Source of the DNA: Caulobacter sp. SLTY
GTDB lineage: Bacteria; Pseudomonadota; Alphaproteobacteria; Caulobacterales; Caulobacteraceae
NCBI RefSeq assembly: GCF_009905535.1
Contig: NZ_JAAALA010000013.1
Span: 43,226 to 107,225 of the forward strand
DNA length: 64,000 bases
Direction of reading: 5' to 3'
Shown piece by piece: positions 8,423 through 16,600 of the stretch. Position 1 is the first letter of the stretch. Each line of letters starts with the position of its first letter. A program made the translations under genes and the position numbers. The notes under the pieces were generated by a model. The model worked only from the letters and a program-made list of their open reading frames with translations, did not search any database and was not told the origin of the DNA.

Positions 8423-8865
8423 CGGCTGAGCACGGCGCGGTCGATCCGGGCCTCGACGGCCCAGTGGCAGATGACCGCCACCACGCCGCAGACGAGGCCC
8501 AGCAGGATGATCAGCATGGCTTCGGCCAGGCCCGGCGCCACCACATGGAACGGTTGGGGCCCGCGCGACAGGCCCATGAACATGGCCAGGCCGTTGTAGG
8601 CTCCGCCCAGCAGGCCGATCAGTGGCCCGCCCAGCCGCAAGGCGGAGAGGAATGTGGATCCGCCGCTGAGGTTGGGTCCGGCCATCAGCTTTCGCACTGC
8701 GATCGCGATGGCCGCGACGCTCGCCAGGATCAGGGCGGCCATGACCAGCTTCATCGAGGGGGCGGCGTCCATGAAGACGATCGTCGGATTGAGTGGGCCG
8801 GCCCAGGCGGCGCCTGGCAGGGCAGCGGCGATCAGGGCGAGGGCGGCAAGGCGTTTGGTCGTCAT
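8419..8865 (-). CDS. Small membrane protein resembling ExbB/TolQ/MotA
   Basis: A 148-residue membrane protein with a signal-like N-terminus (cleavage probably after GAAWA) and three predicted membrane segments: MKLVMAALILASVAAIAIAV, LGGPLIGLLGGAYNGLAMF and AMLIILLGLVCGVVAVI. The order and the GLAEAMLIILLGLVCGVVAV segment recall the C-terminal half of ExbB/TolQ proton-channel proteins (usual pattern: ISEAL..TAxGLxVAIPA). It is much shorter than ExbB and no exbD is adjacent, so a role in TonB energisation is unproven. The downstream repressor gene overlaps by 4 bp, and GGGAGAAG precedes the ATG. Confidence 0.6.
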   Translation of the reverse strand: MTTKRLAALALIAAALPGAAWAGPLNPTIVFMDAAPSMKLVMAALILASVAAIAIAVRKLMAGPNLSGGSTFLSALRLGGPLIGLLGGAYNGLAMFMGLSRGPQPFHVVAPGLAEAMLIILLGLVCGVVAVICHWAVEARIDRAVLSR

Positions 8866-8879
8866 CTGTCTTCTCCCGT

Positions 8880-8924
8880 CTACAAACGTAGACGTATGAG
8901 CTTACGTTTGTAGTCATCTGTCAA
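8880..8924 (-). promoter_or_regulatory. BlaI-type double-dyad operator with overlapping -35 element
   Basis: CTACAAACGTA (8880-8890) and TACGTTTGTAG (8903-8913) form a perfect 11-bp inverted repeat with a 12-bp centre. The left arm is also a local dyad, CTAC-AAAC-GTAG (8880-8891). BlaI/MecI proteins bind TACA/TGTA-type dyads, so this is the likely binding site of the adjacent repressor. A perfect minus-strand TTGACA lies at 8919-8924. The site is also upstream of the divergent gene at 8994, which may be co-regulated. Confidence 0.75.
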
Positions 8925-8993
8925 GCGTAATTTCTGCGGTTTGGCGGAGGTCGGTTGTTGACCCGCGGGAGCCTCGCCCTTCTCATCGGCGCG

Positions 8994-10157
8994 ATGTCTT
9001 CCACGACCCTCGATCCGAGACTTCTGACCCAGGCCGGAGCCCAGGCGCTGAGCCGTGGCGACTTTTCGGGCGCGCGCGACCTGTTCGAGAAGATCGTCGC
9101 GGCGGGGCGGGCGGACGGCCCGGTCTGGCTGGGGCTGGCGTTTGCCAGGCGCGGGCTCGGCGACCATGCGGGCAAGCTGGAGGCGCTCGAGCGATTGCTG
9201 GCGCTGGAGCCAAGGCACCTGCGCGGCCTGATCATGAAGGCCGACCATTTCGCCGAGGCGGGAGACGGCCGCGCGGCCTCGGCCTTCTACCGGGCGGCGC
9301 TGCGGGCCGCGCCGCCGGCCGAGCGGTTGCCCCCGGAACTGCTGGCCGAGCTGCGGCGGGCGCAGGCGGCCAGCGACCGCTATGCCGCCGAGTACGAGGC
9401 CCAGCTGCTTGGCGCGATCCCTGCCGGGCCAGGCGCCGAGCGGTTCGCGGAGTCCATCGACCTGATGCTGGGCCGCAAGCAGATCTTCCTGCAGGAGCCG
9501 CGCCACTACTATTTCCCCGGCTTGCCGCAGATCCAGTTCTACGCCCGCGAGCCCTTTCCCTGGCTGGATGGTCTGGAAGCGGCCACGGCCGACATCCGCG
9601 AGGAACTGGGTGGCCTGCTGGCGGTCGGCGGGGCCTTCGCTCCCTATGTGAAGACTCAGTCCGACCGCCCGTTCGACGACGGCCACGGCATGCGGGACAA
9701 CCCCGACTGGAGCGCCCTCTACCTTTGGAAGGATGGGGCGCCGGTCGAGGAAGCTGTCGCCCGTTGTCCCAAGACCATGGCGGCGCTAGCCGACCTGCCG
9801 CTATGCCGGATCGAGGGGCGGACGCCGTCGATCCTGTTCTCTCGGCTGGCGGCGGGGGCCAAGATCCCGCCGCACAACGGCTTCATCAACACCCGGCTGA
9901 TCGGGCATCTACCCTTGATCGTGCCTGGCGGCTGCGGCTTTAGGGTCGGCAACGATGTGCGTGAATGGCGCGAGGGCCAAGCTTGGCTGTTCGACGACAC
10001 TATCCAGCACGAGGCCTGGAACAACAGCGACGAGGAACGGATCATCCTGATCTTCGACATCTGGCGGCCGGAGCTGAGCCAGGCTGAGCGGGCCATGGTC
10101 CAGGGCCTGTTCGCCGCCGTGGACGCCTATGGCGGCGGCCAGGCCTGGGGGGTCTGA
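8994..10157 (+). CDS. TPR protein with aspartyl/asparaginyl beta-hydroxylase-like domain
   Basis: About 387 residues. The first ~130 are tetratricopeptide-like helices (QALSRGDFSGARDLFEKIV, PVWLGLAFARRGLGDHAGKL). The C-terminal ~200 residues match the aspartyl/asparaginyl beta-hydroxylase fold (PF05118). Candidate Fe ligands are His in KIPPHNGFINTRL and His in FDDTIQHEAWNNS, with an Arg in the following IFDIWRPEL as 2-oxoglutarate contact. Such enzymes hydroxylate protein or lipid substrates using 2-oxoglutarate and O2. The start is uncertain: ATG 8994 looks natural, but TTG 8955 or 8958 has a better ribosome site (GGCGGAGG at 8943-8950). It is divergent from the BlaI operon and shares its control region. 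Confidence 0.8.
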   Translation: MSSTTLDPRLLTQAGAQALSRGDFSGARDLFEKIVAAGRADGPVWLGLAFARRGLGDHAGKLEALERLLALEPRHLRGLIMKADHFAEAGDGRAASAFYRAALRAAPPAERLPPELLAELRRAQAASDRYAAEYEAQLLGAIPAGPGAERFAESIDLMLGRKQIFLQEPRHYYFPGLPQIQFYAREPFPWLDGLEAATADIREELGGLLAVGGAFAPYVKTQSDRPFDDGHGMRDNPDWSALYLWKDGAPVEEAVARCPKTMAALADLPLCRIEGRTPSILFSRLAAGAKIPPHNGFINTRLIGHLPLIVPGGCGFRVGNDVREWREGQAWLFDDTIQHEAWNNSDEERIILIFDIWRPELSQAERAMVQGLFAAVDAYGGGQAWGV

Positions 10158-10161
10158 TCCG

Positions 10162-10656
10162 ATGACCGCCTTCCTATTGCTGCTTGTCCTGGGCGTGCTG
10201 GTCGCGCTGTCGACCGCCGCCGTCCGGCGGGACCGCCGCACCAAGGCGGCCGAAGCCTTTGCCGCCGACCTGCGTGAGCGACGTCGACTCGAAGCGATGT
10301 ATGTCTCCAAGCTGGACCGCAGTTTTGTCGCCTTCCGATTCAGCGACCATACCCTGGTGCTGGGCGACGGCTCGGAAGAGCGGGAGTATCCGTTCGCAGC
10401 CATCATCGGGGCTGCCGTTGAAGTTACCCGGACTCCGGCCAAGTCCGGCCGGCACGAGGATGGCTGGATCAAGCAGCTGGCGGTGCGTGTGAGGGTCAAC
10501 GACCCTGATCGTCTCTCCTGGGCCTACAGCATCCTGGCCTGGCCGCGTGGCAAGGGTCTCCCGGCGGACGCGCCAACCGCGCTGGCCATGATGGACCAGG
10601 CCCAGCGGATCGTGGCCCAGGTCGAGGACGCAAAACGGGTCGGGCTGGCGCCATGA
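10162..10656 (+). CDS. Membrane-anchored protein of unknown function
   Basis: A 164-residue protein whose first ~20 residues (MTAFLLLLVLGVLVALSTAAV) form one membrane anchor followed by basic residues RRDRR, so the rest is probably cytoplasmic. The body has a helical stretch and then beta-rich segments (SFVAFRFSDHTLVLGDGSEE, EYPFAAIIGAAVEV). I recognise no family. It starts 5 bp after the hydroxylase-like gene and overlaps the next gene by 4 bp (ATGA), so the three are probably one operon. The alternative upstream start at 10129 lies inside the previous gene and is less likely. Confidence 0.65.
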   Translation: MTAFLLLLVLGVLVALSTAAVRRDRRTKAAEAFAADLRERRRLEAMYVSKLDRSFVAFRFSDHTLVLGDGSEEREYPFAAIIGAAVEVTRTPAKSGRHEDGWIKQLAVRVRVNDPDRLSWAYSILAWPRGKGLPADAPTALAMMDQAQRIVAQVEDAKRVGLAP

Positions 10657-11963
10657 CCGACGAAGACCTGCTCGCCCAGATCCAGGCTCGCACCTTCGCC
10701 TCGATGATCGCCGCCACCGACCGGGGCTCGGGCCTGACCGCCGACCGCTGGCCGACGCCCTCGGCCTGTTCGATCGCCGCCGTGGGATTCGCGATGACCT
10801 GCTGGACGGTGGGAGTGTCGCATGGCTGGATGACACGCGCCCACGGCGCCGACCTGACCGTCCGCGCCCTTCGCACCCTGCATGACGCGCCGCAGGGGGA
10901 TGGGCCTGACGGTGTGTCGGGGACCCGGGGCTGGTTCTACCACTTCCTCAACATGCGAACGGGCTTGCGGGCGGGGACCTGCGAGCTGTCGACCATCGAC
11001 ACCGCCCTGCTGCTGGCCGGCGCCCTCTGCGCCGCCCGGTTCTTCGACGGCGAGGATGCGGTCGAGGCCGAGATTCGCACCCTGACCGCCGCCCTGATGG
11101 CCCGGGTCGACTGGGCCTGGTTCCTGCGCCCCTCCGGCCGCTTTGCTCTCGGCTGGGCGCCAGAGAGCGGGTTCATCCCCTACGAGTGGGTCGGCTACAA
11201 CGAGGCCATGATCCTCTACATCCTGGCGCTGGGAGCGGAGGGATCGCCGGTCCCGGAGAGCGCTTGGACGGCTTGGTGCGAGGGCTATGGCCGCAGCTGG
11301 CGCGGCGACCACCTCAGCTTCGGCCCCATGTTCGGCCACCAGTACAGTCACCTTTGGGTCGATTTCCGGGGCGTGCAGGACGCCTTCATGCGCCAGCGGG
11401 GCCTCGACTATTTCGAGAACAGCCGCCGGGCTGTGGCGGCGCAACAGACCTACGCCCGCGAAAACCCCGGCCGCTGGAACGGCTATGGCGACGATCTCTG
11501 GGGCCTGACGGCGTGCGACGGGCCGGGGGATTTCCGGCGGCTGCGTGGGTTCTCGATCAAGGCCTTCCGGGCCTATTCGGCGCGCGGCGCCTGGGATTTC
11601 GACGACGGCACCCTGGCCCCGACAGCGGTGGCCGCCTCCACGCCCTTCGCGCCCCAGGCCTGCGCCGCCGCCCTGCGGCGGATGATCGAGGATCACGGGC
11701 CGGCTATCTACGGTCCGCACGGCTTCCAGGACGCCTTCAATCCCTCCGTGGACCGCGCTCCGACCGACCATGGCGAGGTGCGGCCCCTGACCGGCTGGGT
11801 CGGCCGCGACATGCTGGGCATCGACCAGGGGCCGATCGTGGCGATGATCGAGAACCACCGCAGCGCCCTGATCTGGCGTCTGATGCGCCAGGAGCCGGTC
11901 ATCCGCCGCGGCTTGGAGCGGGCCGGTTTCGGAGGCGGCTGGCTGAGCGACGTCAGTCCGTAG
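10653..11963 (+). CDS. Glycoamylase-family protein (GH144-like)
   Basis: A 436-residue protein of the glucoamylase/cyclic glucan family (PF10091). The motif GWFYHFLNMRTGLRAGTCELSTIDTALLLAGAL is diagnostic for this group (consensus YHFLDxxTG..R...SEVSTIDTALLLAG). Further conserved blocks are GWAPESGFIPYEWVGYNEAMILYILALG, FGHQYSHLWVDFRG and the C-terminal GIDQGPIVAMIENHRS. Characterised relatives are endo-beta-1,2-glucanases that act on osmoregulated periplasmic glucans. No signal peptide is evident, so a cytoplasmic location is possible. The gene overlaps its upstream neighbour by 4 bp and the convergent hypothetical gene by 11 bp. Confidence 0.85.
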   Translation: MTDEDLLAQIQARTFASMIAATDRGSGLTADRWPTPSACSIAAVGFAMTCWTVGVSHGWMTRAHGADLTVRALRTLHDAPQGDGPDGVSGTRGWFYHFLNMRTGLRAGTCELSTIDTALLLAGALCAARFFDGEDAVEAEIRTLTAALMARVDWAWFLRPSGRFALGWAPESGFIPYEWVGYNEAMILYILALGAEGSPVPESAWTAWCEGYGRSWRGDHLSFGPMFGHQYSHLWVDFRGVQDAFMRQRGLDYFENSRRAVAAQQTYARENPGRWNGYGDDLWGLTACDGPGDFRRLRGFSIKAFRAYSARGAWDFDDGTLAPTAVAASTPFAPQACAAALRRMIEDHGPAIYGPHGFQDAFNPSVDRAPTDHGEVRPLTGWVGRDMLGIDQGPIVAMIENHRSALIWRLMRQEPVIRRGLERAGFGGGWLSDVSP

Positions 11964-12258
11964 GCCGGCGGGCCAGCACCCGGCGCTGAGACGGCTTCAG
12001 GCTGCGCAGGCAGGCGCTGGACGGTAGCCAGGCGCGCACCTCGGTCAGGCTGGCGCCTTCGAGTCCCCGATCCCGTCGGGAAGCGCTGGCGAACTGCTGC
12101 TCCGCAGCCTCGCGGTTACGAAAAGCGCGGACTTCGACCACTGAGCGGTTCTGTTCGACAAGCACGCGCGAGAGGCCGAGCCAGTGCCGGCGCTCCTGAT
12201 GGTTCGTCACTGGCGTCGCGCTTCCGGGATGGCGCACGACGCAGTACCAATGCAGCAA
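11953..12258 (-). CDS. Small protein of unknown function
   Basis: A 101-residue protein I do not recognise, read from TTG 12256-12258 with GGGGGACAGG just upstream. Codons in this frame have the G/C-rich third positions of neighbouring genes (for example through LTEVRAWLPSSACLRSLKP), which argues that it is real. The start LLHWYCVVRHPGS and the segment REAAEQQFASASRR are the most distinctive parts. The open frame continues upstream to 12324, but codon bias is poorer there. It converges with the glycoamylase gene, overlapping by 11 bp. It could be a minor regulatory or structural protein; no function is proposed. Confidence 0.55.
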   Translation of the reverse strand: MLHWYCVVRHPGSATPVTNHQERRHWLGLSRVLVEQNRSVVEVRAFRNREAAEQQFASASRRDRGLEGASLTEVRAWLPSSACLRSLKPSQRRVLARRPTD

Positions 12259-12351
12259 GGCCTGTCCCCCAAGAGAAGCCTGGAGGCACTCTACGCCGGG
12301 CCGTGTCTTGGGAGAACGGCGCAATCCGTCGCATGCGACAAATTCGCAATC

Positions 12352-13044
12352 TCAGCCTGGCGGTCCCCGAACCGGCAGGATCTCGGTCGGCCCGCCCGGC
12401 GTATTCGCGTCAAAGACGCCAACGGCAAGCACGCCCGTCCACCAGGCGCCGGTGTCCAGGTTTGTCCGGTGGGCCAGCCGTTCGGGAACTTCGGGCTGCT
12501 CCTTGCGGCCGTGCCGCGGCGTATGCCCATGAACCACATGCGCCGGCAGGGCGGAGGCCGGCGCCCAGAGGAACCGCTCGCGAATCCATAGGCAGGTATC
12601 CTCGTCCTGCTCGGCCAGTTCCAGGCGCGGCATCAGCCCCGCATGGACGTAGATGCGATGGGCGTCACGGGCGACGACCGGCAGGTCCTGCATCCAGATC
12701 AGGTGCTCGCGCGGAATCTCCCCGCCGTAGGAAGCCAGGGTGGCCTCGCCGCCGTTGCCCAGCCAGAACGCGCGTTCCTCGCCGAACCCGTCCAGCAACA
12801 TCGCTTCATGATTACCCTTCAGGCAGACGAGGCCGCCCTGCCGGTCCCACCGCATCAGGAACTCGATAACGCCCCGGCTGTCCGGCCCGCGATCCACATA
12901 GTCGCCCAGGCAGACGACGGTATGGGACCGCCCGCCGGCATGGGCTTCGATCATGTCGGCTGCCTGCTCCAGCAGGTCCAGCCGGCCGTGGATGTCGCCG
13001 ATGGCATAGACGATGTCGGTGTCGGGAAGCTGGATCGGGCGCAT
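12352..13044 (-). CDS. Metallophosphatase (PP1/ApaH-like)
   Basis: A 230-residue calcineurin-like phosphoesterase. All metal-binding motifs are present: GDIHGRLDLLEQ, CLGDYVDRGPDSRGVIEFL, CLKGNHEAM, HAGL and VHGHTPR. This pattern is that of the bacterial PrpA/PrpB and symmetrical Ap4A hydrolase group, which dephosphorylate proteins or dinucleoside polyphosphates. The start is taken at ATG 13042-13044 (MRPIQLPDTD). A GTG at 13099-13101 would add 19 residues but lies only 14 bp from the tRNA-Val end. Neither start has a convincing ribosome site. Confidence 0.85.
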   Translation of the reverse strand: MRPIQLPDTDIVYAIGDIHGRLDLLEQAADMIEAHAGGRSHTVVCLGDYVDRGPDSRGVIEFLMRWDRQGGLVCLKGNHEAMLLDGFGEERAFWLGNGGEATLASYGGEIPREHLIWMQDLPVVARDAHRIYVHAGLMPRLELAEQDEDTCLWIRERFLWAPASALPAHVVHGHTPRHGRKEQPEVPERLAHRTNLDTGAWWTGVLAVGVFDANTPGGPTEILPVRGPPG

Positions 13045-13114
13045 GGTCGATGCAGTCAGTATTGGCTCGCGCAAAGGCGCCGCCAATGTGTCGACCGTCA
13101 CGATGCAGGGAAGA

Positions 13115-13189
13115 TGGTGGATGTGACAGGGATTGAACCTGTGACCCCCTCGGTGTGAACGAGGTGCTCTCCCGCTGAGCTACACATCC
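13115..13189 (-). tRNA. tRNA-Val (anticodon CAC)
   Basis: The minus-strand sequence folds as a tRNA. The acceptor GGATGTG pairs with CACATCC, the D arm contains AGCTCAGCGGGAGAGC, and the anticodon stem CCTCG/CGAGG encloses loop TTCACAC with anticodon CAC. The T arm reads CAGGTTCAATCCCTG. Discriminator A is followed by an encoded CCA at 13115-13117. Confidence 0.95.
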
Positions 13190-13206
13190 ATCTCAGGAGG
13201 CGGGGT

Positions 13207-13917
13207 CTATAGCGACCCGGTTGGGCGGGGGCAAGAGGCGAGGCGATCCACCGTGGCGACCAATTCATCGAAGTGGCTGATCACCGCGTCGGCGCCCAGG
13301 TCCGCGACACCGTCGGGGGCGTAGCCGAAGTCCACGGCGATCACCGGGATGCCCGCCGCCTGGGCGGCCAGGGTGTCGTAGGCGGTGTCGCCCAGGTGGA
13401 TGGCGCGGGCCGGGTCACCGCCGGCGCGCGCGATGGTGGTCAGCAGGTGGCGCGGGTCGGGCTTGGGGGCGGGGGCCTGGTCGGGGCCGATGACCACGGC
13501 GAAACGGCGGGTCATGTCGAGGGCGTCGAGCAGGGCCAGGGACAGGTTGGTCAGCTTGTTGGTGCAGACCGCCAGGGTGGCGCCGCGGGCCGTCAGGGCA
13601 TCGAGGGCGCCGAGGCAGCCATCGAAGGGGCGGGTCTCATGGGCGATGCGGCCCAGGTATATGGCGATGAACCGCTGCAGCAGATTGTCGAGCTCGCCCG
13701 GGTCGAGGAGCGCGCCGGCGCGTTCGAAGCCGCGCTCGATCAGCCAGCGGGCGCCGCGACCAACATAGAGCCGCACCTCGCTGTAGGGCACGAGCGCCAG
13801 GCCCTCTTCGTCCAGCAGGGTATTGAGGGCGCCGACCAGGTCCGGGGCGCTGTCGACGAGGGCGCCGTCCAGGTCGAACACCAGGGTCCAGCCGGTCAGA
13901 TCAATGGGGTTATGCAT
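13207..13917 (-). CDS. gph: HAD-superfamily phosphoglycolate phosphatase-like protein
   Basis: A 236-residue HAD hydrolase with an alpha-helical cap. Motif I is DLDGALVDSAPD, motif II is VCTNK, motif III Lys lies in PAPKPDPRHL, and motif IV is GDTAYDTLAAQAAG. This fits phosphoglycolate phosphatase, which clears 2-phosphoglycolate from DNA repair. Motif I has Ala where nearly all family members have Thr (DxDGT); both aspartates are intact. It is divergent from glmU, 56 bp apart. Confidence 0.85.
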   Translation of the reverse strand: MHNPIDLTGWTLVFDLDGALVDSAPDLVGALNTLLDEEGLALVPYSEVRLYVGRGARWLIERGFERAGALLDPGELDNLLQRFIAIYLGRIAHETRPFDGCLGALDALTARGATLAVCTNKLTNLSLALLDALDMTRRFAVVIGPDQAPAPKPDPRHLLTTIARAGGDPARAIHLGDTAYDTLAAQAAGIPVIAVDFGYAPDGVADLGADAVISHFDELVATVDRLASCPRPTGSL

Positions 13918-13973
13918 CGGGCCGGGCTTTCGGCTAAACGGCAGGGGAATGCAATGAGTGTCGGGACGAGTCG

Positions 13974-15311
13974 ATGAGCAAGCGAGCCGCCGTGATCATG
14001 GCCGCCGGCCAGGGGACGCGGATGAAGTCGCCGCTGCCCAAGGTGCTGCACCGGGTCGGCGGCCGAACCATGCTCGACCGCGCGATCGATGCGGCGCAGG
14101 GCGCGGGCTGCGAGCGAGTGGTGGTGGTCTGCGGGACCCACAGCCCCTCGGTGATCGAGCATGTGAAGGCGCGGCTGGGCGAGGCTGCCGTGGCCATCCA
14201 GGACCCGCCGATGGGCACCGCCCACGCCGTGCTCTGCGCCAGGGAGGCGCTCGCGGGCTTCGAGGGCGAGGTGCTGGTCACCAACGCCGACTGCCCGCTG
14301 CTGACCGCCGCCGACCTTGAGCCCCTGTTCGGCAAGGGCGAGCTGACCATGCTGGCCTTCGAGCCGACCGACGCCGCCCTGTACGGCCGGATGATCCAGG
14401 ACGCCGACGGCCGCCTGCTGCGAATCGTCGAGGCGCGGGACGCGAGCCCAGACGAACTGGCGGTCGGCGTCTGCTACAGCGGCATGCTTGTCGGGCGTGC
14501 CGGCCCTCTGTTCGACTGGCTGGCCCGCGTCGACAACAACAACGTCAAGTCTGAGTACTACATCACCAGCATTGTGGGGCTGGCGAACGCCGACGGCGTG
14601 CCGGTCGCGGTCGCCCTGGCCTCCGAGACCGCCGTCATGGGCGCCGACGACCAGGCCGGCGTCGCCCGCGCCGAGGCCCTGTGGCAGCAAAGCCGCCGCG
14701 CCGAGCTGCTGGCCCAGGGCGTCTCCATGGTCGCCCCGGAGACGGTGTGGCTGTCGTTCGACACCCAGATCGCCGGCGGCGCGGTGATCGAGCCCAACGT
14801 GGTCTTCGGTTCAAACGCCGTGATCGAATCCGGCGCGGTGATCCGCGCCTTTAGCCATGTGGAGGGCGCCGTGGTCCGCGCCGGGGCCATTGTCGGGCCC
14901 TACGCCCGCCTGCGCCCCGGCGCCGACATCGGCGAGGGCGCCCACATCGGCAACTTCGTCGAGGTCAAGAAGGTCAAGGTCGGCCCGGGCGCCAAGGCCA
15001 ACCACCTGGCCTATCTCGGCGACGGCACGGTGGGGGCGAAGGCGAATATCGGCGCCGGCACGATTTTCTGCAACTACGACGGCTTCGACAAATTCGACAC
15101 CCATGTGGGGGAGGGGGCCTTCGTCGGCTCCAACTCCTCGCTGGTGGCGCCGGTGAGTGTCGGCAAGGGGGCGATGACCGGCTCCGGCTCGGTGATCACC
15201 CGCGACGTACCGGATGATGCGCTGGGGCTGACTCGGCCCGAACAGGTCAACAAGGAAAACTGGTCGGCGCGGTTCCGCGCAGCCAAACTGAAGGCAAAGG
15301 GTAAGTCATGA
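13974..15311 (+). CDS. glmU: GlmU, bifunctional GlcN-1-P acetyltransferase / GlcNAc-1-P uridyltransferase
   Basis: A 445-residue cytosolic enzyme that makes UDP-GlcNAc for peptidoglycan and lipid A. The N-terminal uridyltransferase has [20 protein letters not shown] and the NADCPLL region. Residues from about 250 form the left-handed beta-helix (repeats such as [20 protein letters not shown]). The acetyltransferase site has [24 protein letters not shown] and the NYDGFDK region. Length is near the usual 450-460. It is the first gene of a compact set with the next two, overlapping its neighbour by 4 bp. Confidence 0.97.
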   Translation: MSKRAAVIMAAGQGTRMKSPLPKVLHRVGGRTMLDRAIDAAQGAGCERVVVVCGTHSPSVIEHVKARLGEAAVAIQDPPMGTAHAVLCAREALAGFEGEVLVTNADCPLLTAADLEPLFGKGELTMLAFEPTDAALYGRMIQDADGRLLRIVEARDASPDELAVGVCYSGMLVGRAGPLFDWLARVDNNNVKSEYYITSIVGLANADGVPVAVALASETAVMGADDQAGVARAEALWQQSRRAELLAQGVSMVAPETVWLSFDTQIAGGAVIEPNVVFGSNAVIESGAVIRAFSHVEGAVVRAGAIVGPYARLRPGADIGEGAHIGNFVEVKKVKVGPGAKANHLAYLGDGTVGAKANIGAGTIFCNYDGFDKFDTHVGEGAFVGSNSSLVAPVSVGKGAMTGSGSVITRDVPDDALGLTRPEQVNKENWSARFRAAKLKAKGKS

Positions 15312-15877
15312 CACGGTTTCTTCTGATCGTTGGGGCGCTGGGCGCCCTGTTCCTGCCGGTGGGCGCGGCGGCGGCGGCCGAGCCCGACTTCGTCAGCATC
15401 TTCCGGAAGGTCTGCATCGATACGGTCACCTCGGTCGACGCCCAGGCCGCGGCGGGTCGCCAGGCCGGCTTCAGCGACGTCCAGGCGCCAGCGCCCCAGG
15501 GCCTCGAAAAGGCGGTGTCGATGACCCGGGTCGTCGGTGACCAGCAATGGCTGCTGATCGCGGGCGCGATGACCACGCCGGCGAACGACGAATTCCCGGT
15601 ACAGGCCGGCCTGACCTGCCTGATCGGCGGAAACTCAGGGATCGACCACGCCGGCGTCGAGCGCTGGATAGGGTTCAAGCCCTACTCGGAGAAGGGCGGG
15701 GTGAAGATGTTTGCCTTCGAGGTCGTCGATGGCCGGCGAATTCCCCTCAACGCCGAGGACGGCAAGGCGGTGACCGCGGCGCTCGGCCGGCGCGGCTACT
15801 ACCTGATCATGCTCGGTGGATCGCCAGGCCAGGAGCTGGTCGTCTCGGCCTTCAGCCGGTCTCCCGGAAAACCATGA
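15308..15877 (+). CDS. Secreted protein of unknown function
   Basis: A 189-residue protein with an N-terminal signal peptide ([20 protein letters not shown], cleavage near AAAA-EPDF). Two cysteines (in VCIDTV and LTCLIGG) could form a disulfide. The rest is predicted alpha/beta with [18 protein letters not shown] as a typical segment. I do not recognise the family. It sits between glmU and rpiA with 4-bp overlaps on both sides, so it is translated with them. Confidence 0.7.
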   Translation: MTRFLLIVGALGALFLPVGAAAAAEPDFVSIFRKVCIDTVTSVDAQAAAGRQAGFSDVQAPAPQGLEKAVSMTRVVGDQQWLLIAGAMTTPANDEFPVQAGLTCLIGGNSGIDHAGVERWIGFKPYSEKGGVKMFAFEVVDGRRIPLNAEDGKAVTAALGRRGYYLIMLGGSPGQELVVSAFSRSPGKP

Positions 15878-16554
15878 CCGCCGACGCCCAGAAGCAGGCG
15901 GCCGGAGAGGCCGCCGCGGAGCTGGTCGAGGCCGGCATGGTGGTCGGCCTGGGCACCGGCTCGACCGCCGCCTGGTTCGTGAAGGCGCTGGCGGCGCGGG
16001 GGTTGGACATCCGGGGGGTGCCGACCTCTGACGCCACTGCCGACCTGGCGCGCGAGTTGGGCATCTCCATCGTCGGGCTGGACGACGTCAAGCGCGTCGA
16101 CCTCACCGTCGATGGCGCGGACGAGATCGGACCCGGCCTGTCGCTGATCAAGGGCGGCGGCGCGGCCTTACTTCGCGAGAAGCTGGTCTGGGAGGCGTCG
16201 AGTCGCTGCGTAGTCATTGCCGACGCGGCCAAGCAGGTGAAGGCGCTGGGAAAGTTCCCTCTGCCTATCGAGGTGGTCCGCTTCGGTCATATCCACACCG
16301 GCCAGCGGCTGGCCGACATCGCCGCCGAGTTCGACCTGCCGCCGCCGCGGCTGCGCAAGTCGGATCGGGGGCTGGTGATCACCGACGGCGGCAACCTGAT
16401 CTACGACATGGCTTCGGGTCGCATCGAACACCCGGCCGCGCTGGGCGAGGCGCTGAAGTCGGTTACGGGGGTGGTCGATCACGGCCTGTTCCTCGACCTC
16501 GCGGATGAGGCCCTGATCGGGACAGACGCGGGCGTGGTGCGCCTGCAGCCCTGA
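15874..16554 (+). CDS. rpiA: Ribose-5-phosphate isomerase A
   Basis: A 226-residue enzyme that interconverts ribose-5-phosphate and ribulose-5-phosphate in the pentose phosphate pathway. Family motifs are VVGLGTGSTAAWFVKAL, the catalytic region DLTVDGADEIGPGLSLIKGGGAALLREK, and LVITDGGNLIYD. Start ATG 15874 overlaps the stop of the previous gene by 4 bp. Length and motifs are complete. Confidence 0.95.
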   Translation: MTADAQKQAAGEAAAELVEAGMVVGLGTGSTAAWFVKALAARGLDIRGVPTSDATADLARELGISIVGLDDVKRVDLTVDGADEIGPGLSLIKGGGAALLREKLVWEASSRCVVIADAAKQVKALGKFPLPIEVVRFGHIHTGQRLADIAAEFDLPPPRLRKSDRGLVITDGGNLIYDMASGRIEHPAALGEALKSVTGVVDHGLFLDLADEALIGTDAGVVRLQP

Positions 16555-16600
16555 ATACCTAGATAGACGCCAAGCATTCTTCCGGAGACCTGACGCCGCC

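Noticed and set aside
12116..12349. Overlapping minus-strand frame near the small gene at 11953-12258
   Set aside because: It is in a different frame from the one with good codon bias and has no plausible protein features.
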